Assembly: GCA_033239005.1 (NCBI GenBank)
Contig: BSQZ01000002.1
Span: forward strand, 1,596,001 to 1,660,000
DNA: 64,000 nt
From: Lamellibrachia satsuma
Taxonomy: Eukaryota; Annelida; Polychaeta; Sabellida; Siboglinidae
Direction: 5' to 3'
The position numbers and the translations under genes are program-made. Under the pieces are notes generated by a model, which was not told where the DNA came from, made no database searches, and saw nothing but the letters and a program-made list of their open reading frames with translations. Positions 29,771 to 41,896 of the stretch are shown here, piece by piece (within the stretch, counting starts at the first letter, position 1; each line of letters starts with the position of its first letter).

Positions 29771-32700
29771 CTACTTATAACCCGCCCTCCTGAGATATGT
29801 GTCAACCTTGTTTTTAAACATATTCACGCTGCTAGCAGTTACACAATCTGTAGACAATTTGTTCCATTCATTTATTGTCCTCTGTGAGAACGAGTGCTTC
29901 CTGATGTCCAATCTACATTGATCCTTTACTAATTTTACCTCATGTCCTCTAGTTCTGCTATCCTTCTTGAGTGAGAAAAACATATTTCTATCAATATTTT
30001 CATACCCATTCGATATCTTAAAAACTTCAATCTGATCTCCTCTTAACCTCCTTGTCTCTAGAGTTGTTAAACCACATTCTTTCAGGCGTTCTTCATGACT
30101 AAGGACTCTAAGTTCTGGAATCATATTAGTTGCTCTCCTTTGTATGCGTTCAAGTGTATCTATATCCTTCTTACGATATGGTCTCCATGCTTGTATACAG
30201 TATTCTAAATGAGGTCTATCTATTGCTCTATAAAGAGGTATAATTAACTTTTTTCCCTTGTATGTTATGTTTCTTCTAATCAATCCAAGAATTTTATTAC
30301 CCTTTGAAGCTGCAATACCACACTGCTCTGAAACTTTCATATCAGCGCTTTTTGTAACTCCTAAGTCCTTTTCTTTTACAGTAGTACCCAGAACAGTATC
30401 TCCCATTTTATAGTTTACATTCAAGTTCCCATGTCCTGTATGTAGGCATTAACATTTCCCAAAATTGAACAGCATCTGCCATTTCTCAGACCATTTCACT
30501 AATCTGTCTAGATCGTTTTGTAAATGTTGTTTATCACCATCAGTATTAACCTTTCTAAACAGTTTTGTGTCATCTACAAATTTCAGTACGTTACTTGTTA
30601 TACTGTTGTCCAAGTCATTGATATAAATTAAGAATAATATAGGTCCTAATACTGATCCTTGAGGTACCCCACTCAAAACCGATTTCCAATTTGAAACTTC
30701 TCCATCTACTACAACTCGTTGTCTTCTGTCAGTCAGCCATTGTTCTATCCAGTCAGTTATGCTATCCCCGATACCATGGGCTTTTAATTTAAGTAGTAAT
30801 CTTTGATGTGGCACTTTGTCAAAAGCTTTCTGAAAATCTAAGTAGATAATATCTACTGGCGATCCCACGTCTATCCACTTAGTGATTTCTTCCAAAAAAC
30901 ATAACATATTTGTTAAGCATGACCTCGCTTTAAGGAATCCATGTTGAGATCAATTTAATAATTTATGCTTAAGACCATAGGGTCTTTAATTAACTTTTCT
31001 AATAATTTACAAATCACTGATGTTAAACTCACTGGTCTGTAATTCTCTGACTTATTTCTCGAACCCTTTTTAAATAATGGTATGATGTTTGCTTCTTTCC
31101 ATTCAAACGGAACAACTCCCTCTTTTAATGACAAGTTGAATACTCTTGCAAGTGGTATACTGATTTGTTCTACTGTTTCCATTAGTAATTTTGGAGGAAT
31201 CCCATCCACTCCCGGTGATTTGTTATCCTTCATTGCCTTTATTTTCTTAGCTACCAATTCTGGAGTTACAACTAACGGACCTAAATAGTCAGATTTAGCC
31301 CCCTGAAATTTAGCATCAGCAACTGGTAATGAACTATCTTCTTTGGTAAACACTGAACTGAAGTAACCATTTAGGTCTTCTGCTATTAAAAACTCTGTGA
31401 TATTATATTTCCAGCACTGTCTTCTAGAGGTCCAACCTTGTCTTGTACGTTTTGTTTACTCCTGACATATGCATAAAAACTCTTGCTGTAATTTTTTATG
31501 TTACATGCTAGTTTTTGCTCATAGCTTCTTTTAGATTGTCTGATTTCAGTTGTAGCTGCATTAAGTGCCTCTTTGTATTTTGCATAGTCTTCTTCCTTTC
31601 TGGTACACCTATAAACCTTCCACATAGTTTGTTTTACCATTATTTTTCTAATAGCCTCTTTTGACAAGTGTTTCTTTCTACACCGTTTTCCTTGTTTTTG
31701 GAAGGGAACAAATTTATCGATGATACTCTCAATTTCATATTTTAGAATATTTCAACATTCAATTGCGGTCTTATTCATCAGCATGTTATTCCAATCTAGC
31801 TTTGCTAAGTATTTTCTCATATCTTTGTAGTTACCTTTATGGAAGTTTCTCTTGTACGTTTTCTTAGTTTTACTTTCTGATTTTACATTGATGTCAAAAT
31901 GTATTTGATTATGGTCACTATTATCCAATGGTTCAAATATTTTTACATTGTCCACTAATTCTTTTTGTGATGACAAAACTATATCTAATACATTTTCTCC
32001 CCTAGTTGGTTCTAGTAAGTGCTGAGTAAGAAAGCTATCCTGGATTAAAAATAGAAATTGTTGGTCCTCAATCCCTGTGCTCTCTAGAGAATTCCATTGT
32101 ATGTGACCATGGTTAAAATCTCCCATTATTCCCCTTTACTAACTTCCTTTATAGCGTTTTTATTTTTGTGTTGTCCTCTTCGTTTATGTTTGGACTTCGG
32201 TAAACTAATCCAATAATTAATTTTGAATTTCCTGAAACAATTTTGCACCAAATAGCTTCATCGCAATCTGCTTCCCTTTCTAGTTTTATTTCGTAAGCCT
32301 GAATAGCTTCTTTAACGTATAAAATAACTCCCCCGCCCCTTCTTCCTATTCGATCTTTCCTAAACATTACGTATCCTGTCAGTCCTAATTCAGCATCTGT
32401 TATATCTATGTTGGCCCATGATTCAGTTATACCAATTATGTGAGGGTCAATATCTTCTACCATAATGTTTAATTCATTTTTCTTATTTACTATGCTCCTT
32501 GCATTTAAACATATGCATCTATAACCTTTTTCAGAGATGTTTTTCGGACGATTTGATATTGGCTTATCTGTGCTAGTGGCCTCTTGTTCTGCTTGAGACA
32601 CCTCTAGGTAACCCCCCTGCACTTCTAGTTTAATGAATGTTTACTTCCAAAAATATTTGTCATTGTACCCAAGTAACTATCTACTGCTGCTGAAAGTTTG

Positions 32701-32894
32701 TCCGCGAATACTGCCGCCCCCTTTCCACTTAAATGAAGCCCATCCTTAATGTACATATCAGCCCTCCCAACAAAACTTCCCCATAAATCCACAAATCCAA
32801 CTTCCTCTTCCAGCAGTCTTTGCACATTTCTACCGGTTTCATACATTTCCTCTGCAGAAGCTGAATGAATGATACTGCATTCTACAAAGAGCAC
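29771..32894 (-). mobile_element. L2/CR1-type LINE, 5' truncated, with SGNH-like segment, endonuclease and RT
   Basis: Read on minus from high to low coordinates: an SGNH-esterase C-terminal piece (32894-32625, FVDLWGSFVG, KDGLHLSGKGAAVFA); an endonuclease/phosphatase-fold nuclease (32622-31752, CLNARSIVNKKNELN, GITESW, RRGGGVILYVKE, MGDFNHGHIQW, DNSDHNQI); a linker (31667-31386); reverse transcriptase (31353-29771, SENYRPVSLTSVICKLLEKL, LDFQKAFDKVPHQRLLLKL, GVPQGSVLGPILF, KFVDDTKLF) and a C-terminal RTINEWNKLSTDCVTASS block. The catalytic FADD is FVDD. At least five frame breaks or stops separate the segments, so it is inactive. The 3' tail includes TGTTGGACTCTCG, also seen after the related fragment at 45750-45960. 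Confidence 0.93.
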
Positions 32895-33319
32895 TACATA
32901 TACTAGTGTTTACGTCAATCCTGGTTATATCATGGTTAATAAAAGAAAGGTTTAACTAACAAATTATCTTGGACGGATATAACACAGTATGCTATTAATA
33001 TTTTCTGACTTTCTATTGTAAAAAGAGCATGCAAAATGCGTTTTATTTATTTGATTACTTGCCAGTTCTGTGTCATGACATCAAAACCTTGCCTGTCTTG
33101 CTGAGTACAGCCACCATGAGATAATTACCTGCCAGTTTTGTGTCATGGCGTGCAACACCCAGACCTGTCATGTTCCTGAGAACAAAAAGAAGAGTTGTGG
33201 TTGGATCTGGGTTGTCGGAAGAGTTTCCAGTTAACATCGGTTAGAGGCAAGGAAGTGACCCTTTACTGCTTAACATGGTGCTGGCACTAATCACCAGGAA
33301 GATCAGCATAAAGGATGTT
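32895..33319. other. No recognisable gene
   Basis: Contains a repeated phrase (TGCCAGTTCTGTGTCATG near 33060 and TGCCAGTTTTGTGTCATG near 33129). Nothing else recognised. Confidence 0.5.
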
Positions 33320-34075
33320 CTCAGGTAGGTGTTTTATGCAAATGATCTGGTCATGACAGTAGACAACAAACAAGAACTACAAGAAGTGTTGGAGGAATGG
33401 AAGGGGGTGTTCAAGAAGCACGGATTGAAAATGAGCCAGGAGAAGACAGAAGTGATGTGGGTTGGACATCAGACAGAGGACTTGAACATTAGTTTAGATG
33501 GTAAGGAGATCAACCAAGAGGATGGTTTTGTGTACCATGGAGGAATGGTTAATGAGGATGGGCATTCAGAGGTAGAAATGCGATGTCGGATACAACAGGG
33601 AGCGAATGCTCGGGGAAAGGTAGAGGGAGTCATGTTGGACAGAAACATTTTGAAAAAGCTTAAAAGGAAAGGCCTGAGAGCTTGCGTTAAACCAGCATGC
33701 CTGCTGTATCTGTATATGGAGACAGTGGCATAGACAGAACAACAACAGCAGCTGCAAGTTTGGTTATGGGTATGAGAGAAGGATGAACAACCTGAGGAAA
33801 GATGGGACGCAACAGGACAGCTGAACAGAAAGATTGGTGAGAAGCAAGGTGATATGGGCAGGCCACATTGTAAGGATTGTTGCAGACAAACTAGTAAAGA
33901 GAGTGGCAGAGAGAGGTGGAAAAACAACAAGAATGCAAGGAAAGGGGAAGCGAACAGCTAAGATAGAAGAACTGCGTGTGGTGGGATGCGAGAATATCAG
34001 GGGAGGATGAAAGATGGAGATGGGGCGGCTGGTAGAAAAGTATGGAAAGAATCAACAGAAAGAGTGACTCGAAAA
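33320..34075 (+). mobile_element. Decayed LINE reverse-transcriptase C-terminal half
   Basis: The plus frame 33329-33733 starts at the catalytic box in mutated form (FYANDLVMTVDNKQELQEV for YADDL) and continues GLKMSQEKTEVMWVGHQ, FVYHGGMVNEDG and CRIQQGANARGKVEGVMLDR. Further pieces such as IWAGHI-like sequence follow in other frames. This is a common invertebrate non-LTR family with no LTRs. The 3' part (from 33925) is repeated at 39048. Confidence 0.8.
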
Positions 34076-35133
34076 TATTTTACCTGACCCTAACCCATGT
34101 ACAGCAGGGAACAAAGAGGAAAAGCACTGTTAGTTTGGTAAAAAAAAAGTTATGTTTAATTAATCCAAGAATATGTGGACTACAGTTCTCCTGGCCAGTG
34201 TTGAGTACCTTGGCATTGAGGATACCTTATCTATCAACTCCATCAGAAAAGTTACATAGATCTGTAGATCTGCTTCAATGAAACAGTTCGCACACCCACA
34301 CTTTGATATTCTGCAAAGGACAACAATCTATCATATGTATCTGTGTTTGAGCAACATATGCATTTTCCCAGGTGGTTGTATTCATATAAATGACGTACTC
34401 TACTTGACTAAAGCATGCTCATAAAAAATCCTTTGACAAGAAGGATGTACAGTGAAATAATAAATAACAACATTAAAAAAATCAAGCTGGTTACCAAAAC
34501 AAAAGCCATTACCACTCAGCGCTAATACTGATTTATTAGAACAAATGTAAAAGGTAGTTTCTCAATCTAATTTGACATTCTCCCCTCCCCCACAATTCAT
34601 CGTTATAGTTTATTGCAATGTCTGTTCCATTCATAATCCAATGAATTTCAAGAGGACCATGAATGGCCTGCTTCCAAGGCGGTTATGTCTACTTATGACA
34701 CCAACCTGTAGCAACACACAAAGTGGGGATAGGCAAGAGCGATGCGATTGAAGTGACCCTTCATATTGTTCACTCTTGGTCCACCAAAATTTTTCCTGGC
34801 TGCTGCAGCACCTACAAAAAGACCTCAAGTAAAGGTATGTTTATGTTTACACAGCACTTTATCCAGTCCTTGGGATTGTTCAACATGCTTAACAGTTCAC
34901 CCCCTGGCTGACCAGTTCAATTCAACACCTTCTGAACTTCTCTGGGAAGTATTCAGCAATGCTGCAATAACTGTGCGAAGATTATTCGTTCACATTTCCA
35001 CACTTGTCTTTACCTGGGTACTCATTTACAGTACTGTGGTAATGTGGTGGAACAAAATTGTCAAAGCTTAGATACGGCAGCAATTGGATTTGAACACAGT
35101 GTTCCCTCAGTCAAGTCTGGCATTCTGCCCTTA
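33925..35133. repeat. Segmental duplication B, copy 1
   Basis: Matches 39048-40532 in the same orientation: AAGAATGCAAGGAAAGGGGAA against AAGAATGCAAGAAAAGGGGAA at the left edge, and GTCTGGCATTCT at the right edge. Copy 1 lacks the equivalent of 39301-39588, joining CCAAGAATATG to TGGACTACAGTTCTCC. That removes most of the exon described at 39508-39719; the surviving part (34170-34310 minus) also has a 1-base frameshift. Confidence 0.9.
34988..35126 (-). mobile_element. tRNA-derived SINE, decayed (copy 1)
   Basis: On minus, a polymerase III B-box-like GTTCAAATCC lies in AACACTGTGTTCAAATCC, followed by a body with AAATGAGTACCCAGGTA. Counterpart of the better copy at 40410-40556. Confidence 0.5.
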
Positions 35134-35300
35134 TAAAAATATACCATGGTAAATACATGGTATGCCATTGTGTTTTGAAACAGGTAAACCATGGTAAATA
35201 CCTGATATACCATGGTATTCCATGGCATATAATGATATACCTTGGTATACCATGGTATACCATGGTATACTATGGGATACCATGGTATATTATCATAAGG
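35134..35300. repeat. Palindromic ATACCATGGTAT repeat cluster
   Basis: About ten occurrences of CCATGG or near matches in a head-to-head, phased arrangement (TACCATGGTATACCATGGTA). Almost every unit is self-complementary, so either strand can fold into long imperfect hairpins. The flanks are unique. It may be a decayed microsatellite. Confidence 0.75.
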
Positions 35301-37145
35301 GTTGTATCAACATACAAGATAAGCCCCGTCATAAAGGTGTCTAAAACAATGTCTTCATGCACGAGGGATCATACTGTCATTGACATGTGCCTATGTTGTC
35401 ATCCAGCAATGCAACTGTAAATATTTGCACAACACAGTAACATAATCTTCTGATATGGTCATCTTTTTATATTTAATGATCACCTTCATTTGGTTGAAGA
35501 TGTTAGGGGTAATCTTTGGCAGCAGGAAAGAGAGAAGAAATGTAGTAGTGCGATTTAGTGGAGTTATGGAATGTAGAAGGGGGGACAGCCACGGCACTTT
35601 TTAAAGACCCTGTTTCCACAGTTAGTTGATCAAATGCGGAAAACCAGAGTCCAGTACGTTCACGCATGATATGCAATGTATTTTCTAGGCTATCCGCCAG
35701 ATCGCGCCACTTAAAATAAATTGAAATACGTTGCTATTTTGGCCTGGCGTTGGCTGCATGGAAGCGTCAGTCTGGTTTGGACAACTTCATTACTAAAATA
35801 AACCAGGCTGCACAAATTGTCGAAAAGACGTATCAATATATATAGATGCGTAAACCGTTTGTGACGAAAGATCCCGGGTAACAAAATACTAACTGTGTGT
35901 CTTAAACGTATTCAATAATAAACATGATATATGTCATGCAATTGTCATCACAAACATTGAATCGAGCTATATATGTCAGACCTTACTTTCCCGGATGTAG
36001 GCAAGTAAAACCATGGCAATTTATTCGCTTGGTTAATGCAGCAACTGAGGCGAAGTGAAATAAAAAAAATTACTCCCAAGGTATCTCAATGCAACTTATA
36101 TACCATATAAGTTAAATTTATTTCATACGTAGCCATAATTGAGTGTTAGGTCCTCAAAAATGGTGGTAGGTTGACCTCAACATTGGTGGGAGGTTGGATT
36201 GGTGGGAGATGGTACTCTCAAAACTGGTGGGACGTTGCCGCTCCCCTAAACAGGTGAGACTTACGTTGAGACCCTCCTCCCATTACCGTTCTTAAAAGTA
36301 CGAACGGTAGTAAACATTAGTGGTGTTCTCCCTGTCCTGCTAATAATATATAACTTGGATATCTAGCTTATATCGTATGTAAAACTTAAACATGTCTTCT
36401 TTGAAATAACGTCTGCAAACTGATAAGTATTCACTAATGGATATCATTGTATCTGTGTTTAAGTAGGAGTATCTCGGCGCGACGCTTATTGAGCACAGGT
36501 GACCGACAAATCCAGCTGACGTGAGTGACTATTAGCTAAAGAGCTAGCAAGGTAGAGCTAGCAAGGTAGAACTCTGAAACTGTCTAATGCGTTACGCAAT
36601 GTTTCCCACAATTTTCTGCAGTGACCGGAATAGGAGCGGCCAGATGAATGCACGTGTTTACCAGACCCACCGTGACACTGTCATTGAACGACCGCCACAT
36701 TACTAACTTGTTGAACAGAAATAGCCGCACCTCGTGTAAGCATTAGTTAGTGCTAGACATACTTAACACATAAACAAAGGTTACAAATAACTTTCAATTT
36801 AATTTCACAAATCACCAATCATATATGATAAAACATAACAATATAACATAACAAACAATTAGTTTCATGCAGATTATATACTAAGTATTTATTGAAGTAT
36901 TTAAGTTTCACAGTATGACACTGCCTAGGCATACACGAACGACATTGAACTCAACAGGCGAGCTTCTTGTGACACTGCCACGCTCGTAGCAAATTCAAAC
37001 ACGTAATCTAAACTACAGTTTTAGATGGGCTATTTGTGTTTTGTGTAGGGCCAGATTACTCAGTTTGAACAGTGCAGCTAGGTACAGGCAGTACCGGCGT
37101 CGTGCTTATAAATATTGACACTAGCTGTCTCTGTGTTTCTGTCTC
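35301..37145. other. No recognisable gene
   Basis: No exon or element that I can support. Small features: a direct repeat of GAGCTAGCAAGGTA near 36541-36568, and a block of TGGTGGGAGG-type repeats at 36160-36235. Confidence 0.5.
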
Positions 37146-37160
37146 CCCCCCCCCCCCCCG
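37146..37160. repeat. Poly-C tract
   Basis: A run of about 15 C after TCTGTCT; length likely variable. Confidence 0.85.
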
Positions 37161-37486
37161 GCGCTTACCTGAACTCAAGGCGACACAATTTCCTTGTACG
37201 CAGCTCGGCGCCTCTGGAACAATCTACCTCTTGCCATGCTTGCCACATAGTGCCATAACAGCTTCGAGATGCAGACTATTCTTTTAAAACTGGATATGTT
37301 CTTTTTAAATGTGTGTGTGCATGTTATGGTGGAAATGTATTGATGCCACTTTTGCTATTTACTTTAAACTTATTTAACTTTATTATTATTCACTTTTGAT
37401 TTATTTGAATTAGTTATGTAAACTGATGTATCTGCGCATGTGCGTACTTTGAAGCAAGGGCGTTGCTGGTTATAGATCGTGTGTAC

Positions 37487-37543
<57 letters not shown>

Positions 37544-37576
37544 TACATATATATATATACATATATATATATATAC

Positions 37577-37661
<85 letters not shown>

Positions 37662-37672
37662 CATACATACAT
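37487..37672. repeat. (TA)n microsatellite
   Basis: About 180 bases of TA repeats interrupted by ATACATATATACAT blocks, ending in ATACATACATACATACAT. All open frames here (YIYIYI proteins) are repeat shadows on both strands. Confidence 0.97.
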
Positions 37673-38045
37673 ATCATAATTAGCTGCACCAACATGTGTG
37701 CATGGGGAAAATTATTTATAACATGTATTTCCGCTTTTGCGTGTGTAGATGGGGAGGAACATATTTTACGGCCGAAGGTCGAAATTCATTCATTATTTCC
37801 CCTGGTTGACATTCTCTGTTATAATTCATTGCTATTATATACAATACCTATTATTGTATCTATAATATATTTACGTTATTAATCAACTGATGTTAACTAC
37901 CGGCTCGTGGGCGAAGAGAACATCAGAAAATACCGTGGACGTGAAGTAACTTATTTTGAAACAGAACTGTATTGGAAGTGGCTAAAGAGAAAGGTTCTAT
38001 AGGGGTAGATTGTGTATCGTGTGCAGGCTTACAGAAAAAAGAAGG
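37673..38045. other. No recognisable gene
   Basis: Unique sequence between the TA array and an L2-like scrap. Confidence 0.45.
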
Positions 38046-38170
38046 GTGTTGTTTGGATACAAGGTTAGTTTTCACGGAAAAGAATAAATGAATGGAGCAA
38101 CGTATCTACTAACTGTTTAAATACCAGCACCTTGAATATGTTTAAAACAAAACTGAGAGATATCTCATCA
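38046..38170 (+). mobile_element. L2-like LINE C-terminal scrap
   Basis: The plus frame reads FSRKRINEWSNVSTNCLNTS then TLNMFKTKLRD, which lines up with the C-terminus of the larger LINE at 29771-32894 (FSQRTINEWNKLSTDCVTAS, SVNMFKNKVD). Confidence 0.65.
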
Positions 38171-39047
38171 GGGTGGGTTACACAAATACGTAACAATGTT
38201 GCTCGAGAAAACTAAATGCTATGTTGTCCATTTGCCATCTTGAGTGTTTTGTTTTTCGTGGCAATGATATTACAGAAGGCATTTTATTGCATTACCCAAA
38301 ATGGTATCTAGGAAAATGATGACGAACCATTACATATATCAGCTTGGGGGACATAGCAGTAAAGGTTAAAGAGACGCAGAGACAATAAATCGGTGAGTTC
38401 AGGGATAATTTCTGAAAATGTCGCAGTTAAAAAAACATGCTCTCAAAAGATGGTTCGTTCGTTCAGTTGCTACAGTTAGTGAGATCACCATTCTTTGGTA
38501 TTTTTGTACAATGGTACCTTTGCACCAGTCATCGAAATTGTTATGTTTTCCATTCATATCATCATGAATAAGGGTAAGAGTCTAACATTCTGGCACGTTC
38601 CCAACATTGGCTACAGTCTACGACGGAGGGTGAGTGCGCATAAAGTCTGTTTGTTGAAGTCACCCATTGTTCCAGCCGCTCACTGAGTTGGTTCCATTCA
38701 ACTATTATCTTTAAAAATTGGCGTGTTTGGACTACAGGCGCTAATAAGTACCTGGAGTTATTGATTTGAAGTTTTTCAACAATATTAACGGTCACAATTT
38801 ATGGCGGATTCTGAAAAAGGGGAGTGCCAAGTTTACTAGAAAATACACCAGATGGCAGTTTGTCTGCAGGATACACGCAGGCACGCACATAGTAGTCCAC
38901 CTTTTTATAATGCTACCCCTTTTGAAAGTGTACGACCTTATAACAGCGGTAGCCTCTCGTGAGAGGAAATTATCATGGAAAAGTCTTAATAACAAGTCTT
39001 ACTAACAACATTCTTCTTCACATAACGGGCGGGTCCAGTGTCAAAAA
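38171..39047. other. No recognisable gene
   Basis: Includes TTCTTCACATAACGGGCGGGTC at 39008, matching 27768. No exon recognised. Confidence 0.5.
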
Positions 39048-40532
39048 AAAAACATCAAGAATGCAAGAAAAGGGGAAGCGAACAGCTAAGATTGAAGGAC
39101 TGCGTGTGGTTGGATGCGAGAAGATCGGGGGAGGATGAAAGATGGAGAGGGGGCGGCCGATAGAAAAGTATGGAAAGAAACAACAGAAAGAGTGACTCAA
39201 CAATATTTTACCTGACCTTAACCCATGTACAGCAGTGAAAAAATTGGAAAAGTACCGTTAGTTTGGTAAAACAAAGTTATGTTTAATAAATCCAAGAATA
39301 TGATCAACATTTTCATAAACAGTGTATAAATTGCTTATGAGAAAAAACATTTCAATGCATCATTTGCTAAATTTTAGCATCCCTCTGCAGACATGGTGTT
39401 CTGTGACTACGATGCACCATTTAGAAAACTGGTGCCTATGACAGTGACATGATTCTCTCCAGAACCTTTTTCTCACGACACACATCTCACTGACTGACTT
39501 ATCTCACGTGTGACGAGGCTGCCATCATTGCTAACCATGACGTTCCTCAACTGGATAGTGGTTTGGAAGGTGGCAGCCACCATCCTGTTACAGTTCTCCT
39601 GGCCAGTGTTGAGCACCTTGGCACTGAGGACCACCTTATCTATCAAATCCATCAGAAAAGTTACATAGATCTGTAGATCTGCTTCAATGAAACAGTTCGC
39701 ACACCCACACTTTGATAATCTGCAAAGGACAACAATCTATCATATGTATCTGTGTTTGAGCAATATGCATTTTCCCAGGTGGTTGTATTCATATAAATGA
39801 CGTACTCTTCTTGACTACAGCATGCTCATAAAATAAAATATCCTTTGACAAGAATGATGTACAGTGAAATAATAAATAACAACATTAAACAAATCAAGCT
39901 GGTTACCAAAACAAAAGCCGTTACCACTCAGCGCTAATACTGATTTATTAGAACAAATGTAAAAGTTAGTTTCTCAATCTAATGTGACGTTCTCCCTTCC
40001 CCATAATTCATCGTTACAGATTTTGCAATGTCTGTTCCGTTCATAATCCAGTGAATTTCCAAGAGGACCATGAATGGCTTGTTTCCAAGGCGGTTATGTC
40101 TACTTATGGCACCAACCTGTACCAATACACAAAGTGGGGATAGGCGAGAGCGATCCGATTGAAGTGACCCTTCATATTGTTCACTCTTGGTCCACCAAAA
40201 TTGTTCCTGGTTGCTGCAGCACCTGTACCTCAGGTAAAGGTATGTTTATGTTTACACAGCACTGTATCCAGTCCTTGTTCAACGTGCTTAACAGTTCACC
40301 CCTTGGCTGACCTGTTCATTCCAAAACCTTCTGAACTTCTCTGGGAAGCATTCAGCAATGTTGCAATTACTGTGTAAAGATTGTTCGTTCACATTTCCAC
40401 ACTTGTCTGTACCTGGGTACTCATTTACAGCTGAGTGAACTGTGGTAATGTGGGGGAACAAAAATTGTCAAAGCTTTGATACGGCAGCAATTGGATTTGA
40501 ACACGGGTTCCCTCAGCCGAGTCTGGCATTCT
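39048..40532. repeat. Segmental duplication B, copy 2 (longer)
   Basis: Partner of 33925-35133. It holds 288 bases (39301-39588) missing in copy 1 and an intact exon. The left part is the LINE 3' end also present in copy 1, so the duplicated block includes the junction between that LINE and the exon-bearing sequence. Confidence 0.9.
39508..39719 (-). CDS. Cys-containing exon, unrecognised, possibly NTR-like
   Basis: Minus-strand exon with acceptor TCCTTTGCAG and donor CACAC-GTGAGATAAG, 212 nt and fully open in one frame: SKCGCANCFIEADLQIYVTF, LIDKVVLSAKVLNTGQENC, ATFQTTIQLRNVMVSNDGSL. The CxCxxC start followed by ADLxIYV loosely recalls netrin/TIMP (NTR) modules, but I would not assign it on that alone. 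The third-position pattern and splice signals make a real exon likely. Copy 1 of the duplication has an interrupted version. No partner exons were found in the window. Confidence 0.45.
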
Positions 40533-40556
40533 ATAGCAACCATGCTCACTTATAAA
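40410..40556 (-). mobile_element. tRNA-derived SINE
   Basis: Minus strand: GCATGGTTGCTATAGAATGC (A-box-like), then GAACCCGTGTTCAAATCC (B box), then a body with CACAGTTCACTCAGCTGTAA and ATGAGTACCCAGGTAC. This pattern of a tRNA head with a GTAAATGAGTACC body is usual for invertebrate SINEs. No tail or target duplication was resolved. Confidence 0.55.
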
Positions 40557-41085
40557 CAATACATTATTAGGACGGCATGCATCTGCCACATCAACTTTTC
40601 CCATATACCATTCTCGTTTAAACAACTTTGTTTTTGTCGCAAAGACAAGTGTTTAGGCAAGAAATTCACCGAAAAATACGACGGAATATCAGGCAGCAGC
40701 AGCCATGTTTATTAGCTTAACGGACCTGATTGCTAGGCAAACAGTTGTAAACGTAATGGGTTTGACAAGTGCGTTTCTAATGTAGGTACCATGCATTTTT
40801 AGACAATTCGGAATTGAATTTGGATTAAGTTTTAACTAAATTTAACACTTTGGTATTGGCGCTCTGCTGAGCTCAGTTTTCAGAGGATTTTGGCGCTATA
40901 GAAGTCTTCTTTATTGTATTGTATTATCCAGTCATGACAACCACAGAACAAACAGCACAGACTCAACTTTCATTCAGATTCTTTGCTTTGACTTCTAGAT
41001 ACTTGCAAGCATAATTGCTACAAGCCCTCCACGCTGCTGTCTTACGGAATTTTATGCATATTATTGTACTTAATTCCCATCATGG
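40557..41085. other. Non-coding, contains a CR1 3' signature
   Basis: At 40858-40925 the sequence TGCTGAGCTCAGTTTTCAGA then GGATTTTGGCGCTATAGAAG and a TATTGTATTGTATTAT tail is the CR1-type LINE 3' end seen elsewhere in the window. The rest is unassigned. Confidence 0.55.
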
Positions 41086-41087
41086 CC

Positions 41088-41560
41088 CTAGATAGCTGAA
41101 GTCAGTTGAATCCCGAAGGTCTGACCCATCCTTGGTCTCACTTTTCCCAATGATATCTCAATTTGTTTTAGCCGTTTTTGCACCTGTTGAATTCCTTCAG
41201 ACAGAAGTGCGATGTCATCAACAAAGTCGAAGTCTGTGACAACCGCCGGTCCAATCTGTCTATACTTAATTCTACTCCTTTCTATTTTAAAGCGTAACTC
41301 TTTTTCTTTTCTACAAATGGCCGCCCTTAAAGCAAAGTCGATGACTATAACAAAGAGATATGGCGCAAGGGTGTCTCCTTGTAGCAATACAGCCAGAATC
41401 TCAAAAAGGGCGGTTTTCCTACCACGCGTTTTCTGAATTTCTCCTAGCTATATTGGTTGTGGGTGGAGTCGAAGGCCTTCTTGAAATGTATGAACGTTAT
41501 TGTGGCAGGTTGTTTGCCTTCATTCTTTCTATTATATTAGGGTAGATTACATGTTCCACT
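41088..41560 (-). mobile_element. LINE reverse-transcriptase fragment
   Basis: Minus-strand pieces: FIHFKKAFDSTHNQ (the KAFDSxH box) near 41490, then LQGDTLAPYLFVIVIDFALR and the catalytic DFVDDIALLSEGIQQVQKRL. One frame break lies between them. The GDTLAPYLF pattern differs from the GVPQGSVLGP of the L2-like element, so this is another LINE lineage. Confidence 0.8.
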
Positions 41561-41896
41561 GTAGTTCTTCAACCTCGAGAGCCATTGTGGTTGCACCTTA
41601 GGTAGATGTCAAGTTCGGGGATTATTCTAATTTAGATCATTCAGTTGTAGCTTAATTTTTTTCCACGATGTGTGTTAATTGCACGATATACCTTTTGCAG
41701 TGTAATTGCAGTAATATTTCGACACAACGATATATCCGAGTTGCAAAACAAATCTTTAATTACACATAGTCACATTCACTGATATGCTTAACAGCAAGTC
41801 ATGTTAGCAGAAGCAAATGGTTAAAGACAGCCTAAGGAATGAAACTTCACGCTGGATGAAAGAGGTCACCGGTATCACAGTTGACGGGGTGTAGAC
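41561..41896. other. No recognisable gene
   Basis: Unique sequence preceding the second MITE copy. Confidence 0.45.

Noticed and set aside
34042..35071. Plus-strand frames such as 34766-35071 and their counterparts at 40074-40377
   Set aside because: Both duplicates show frame-breaking differences, and the area overlaps a SINE and decayed exon; no domain recognised.
37463..37882. YIYIYI-rich open frames in (TA)n arrays, also at 48621-49327 and 59932-60341
   Set aside because: Direct translation of TA repeats on both strands; not genes.
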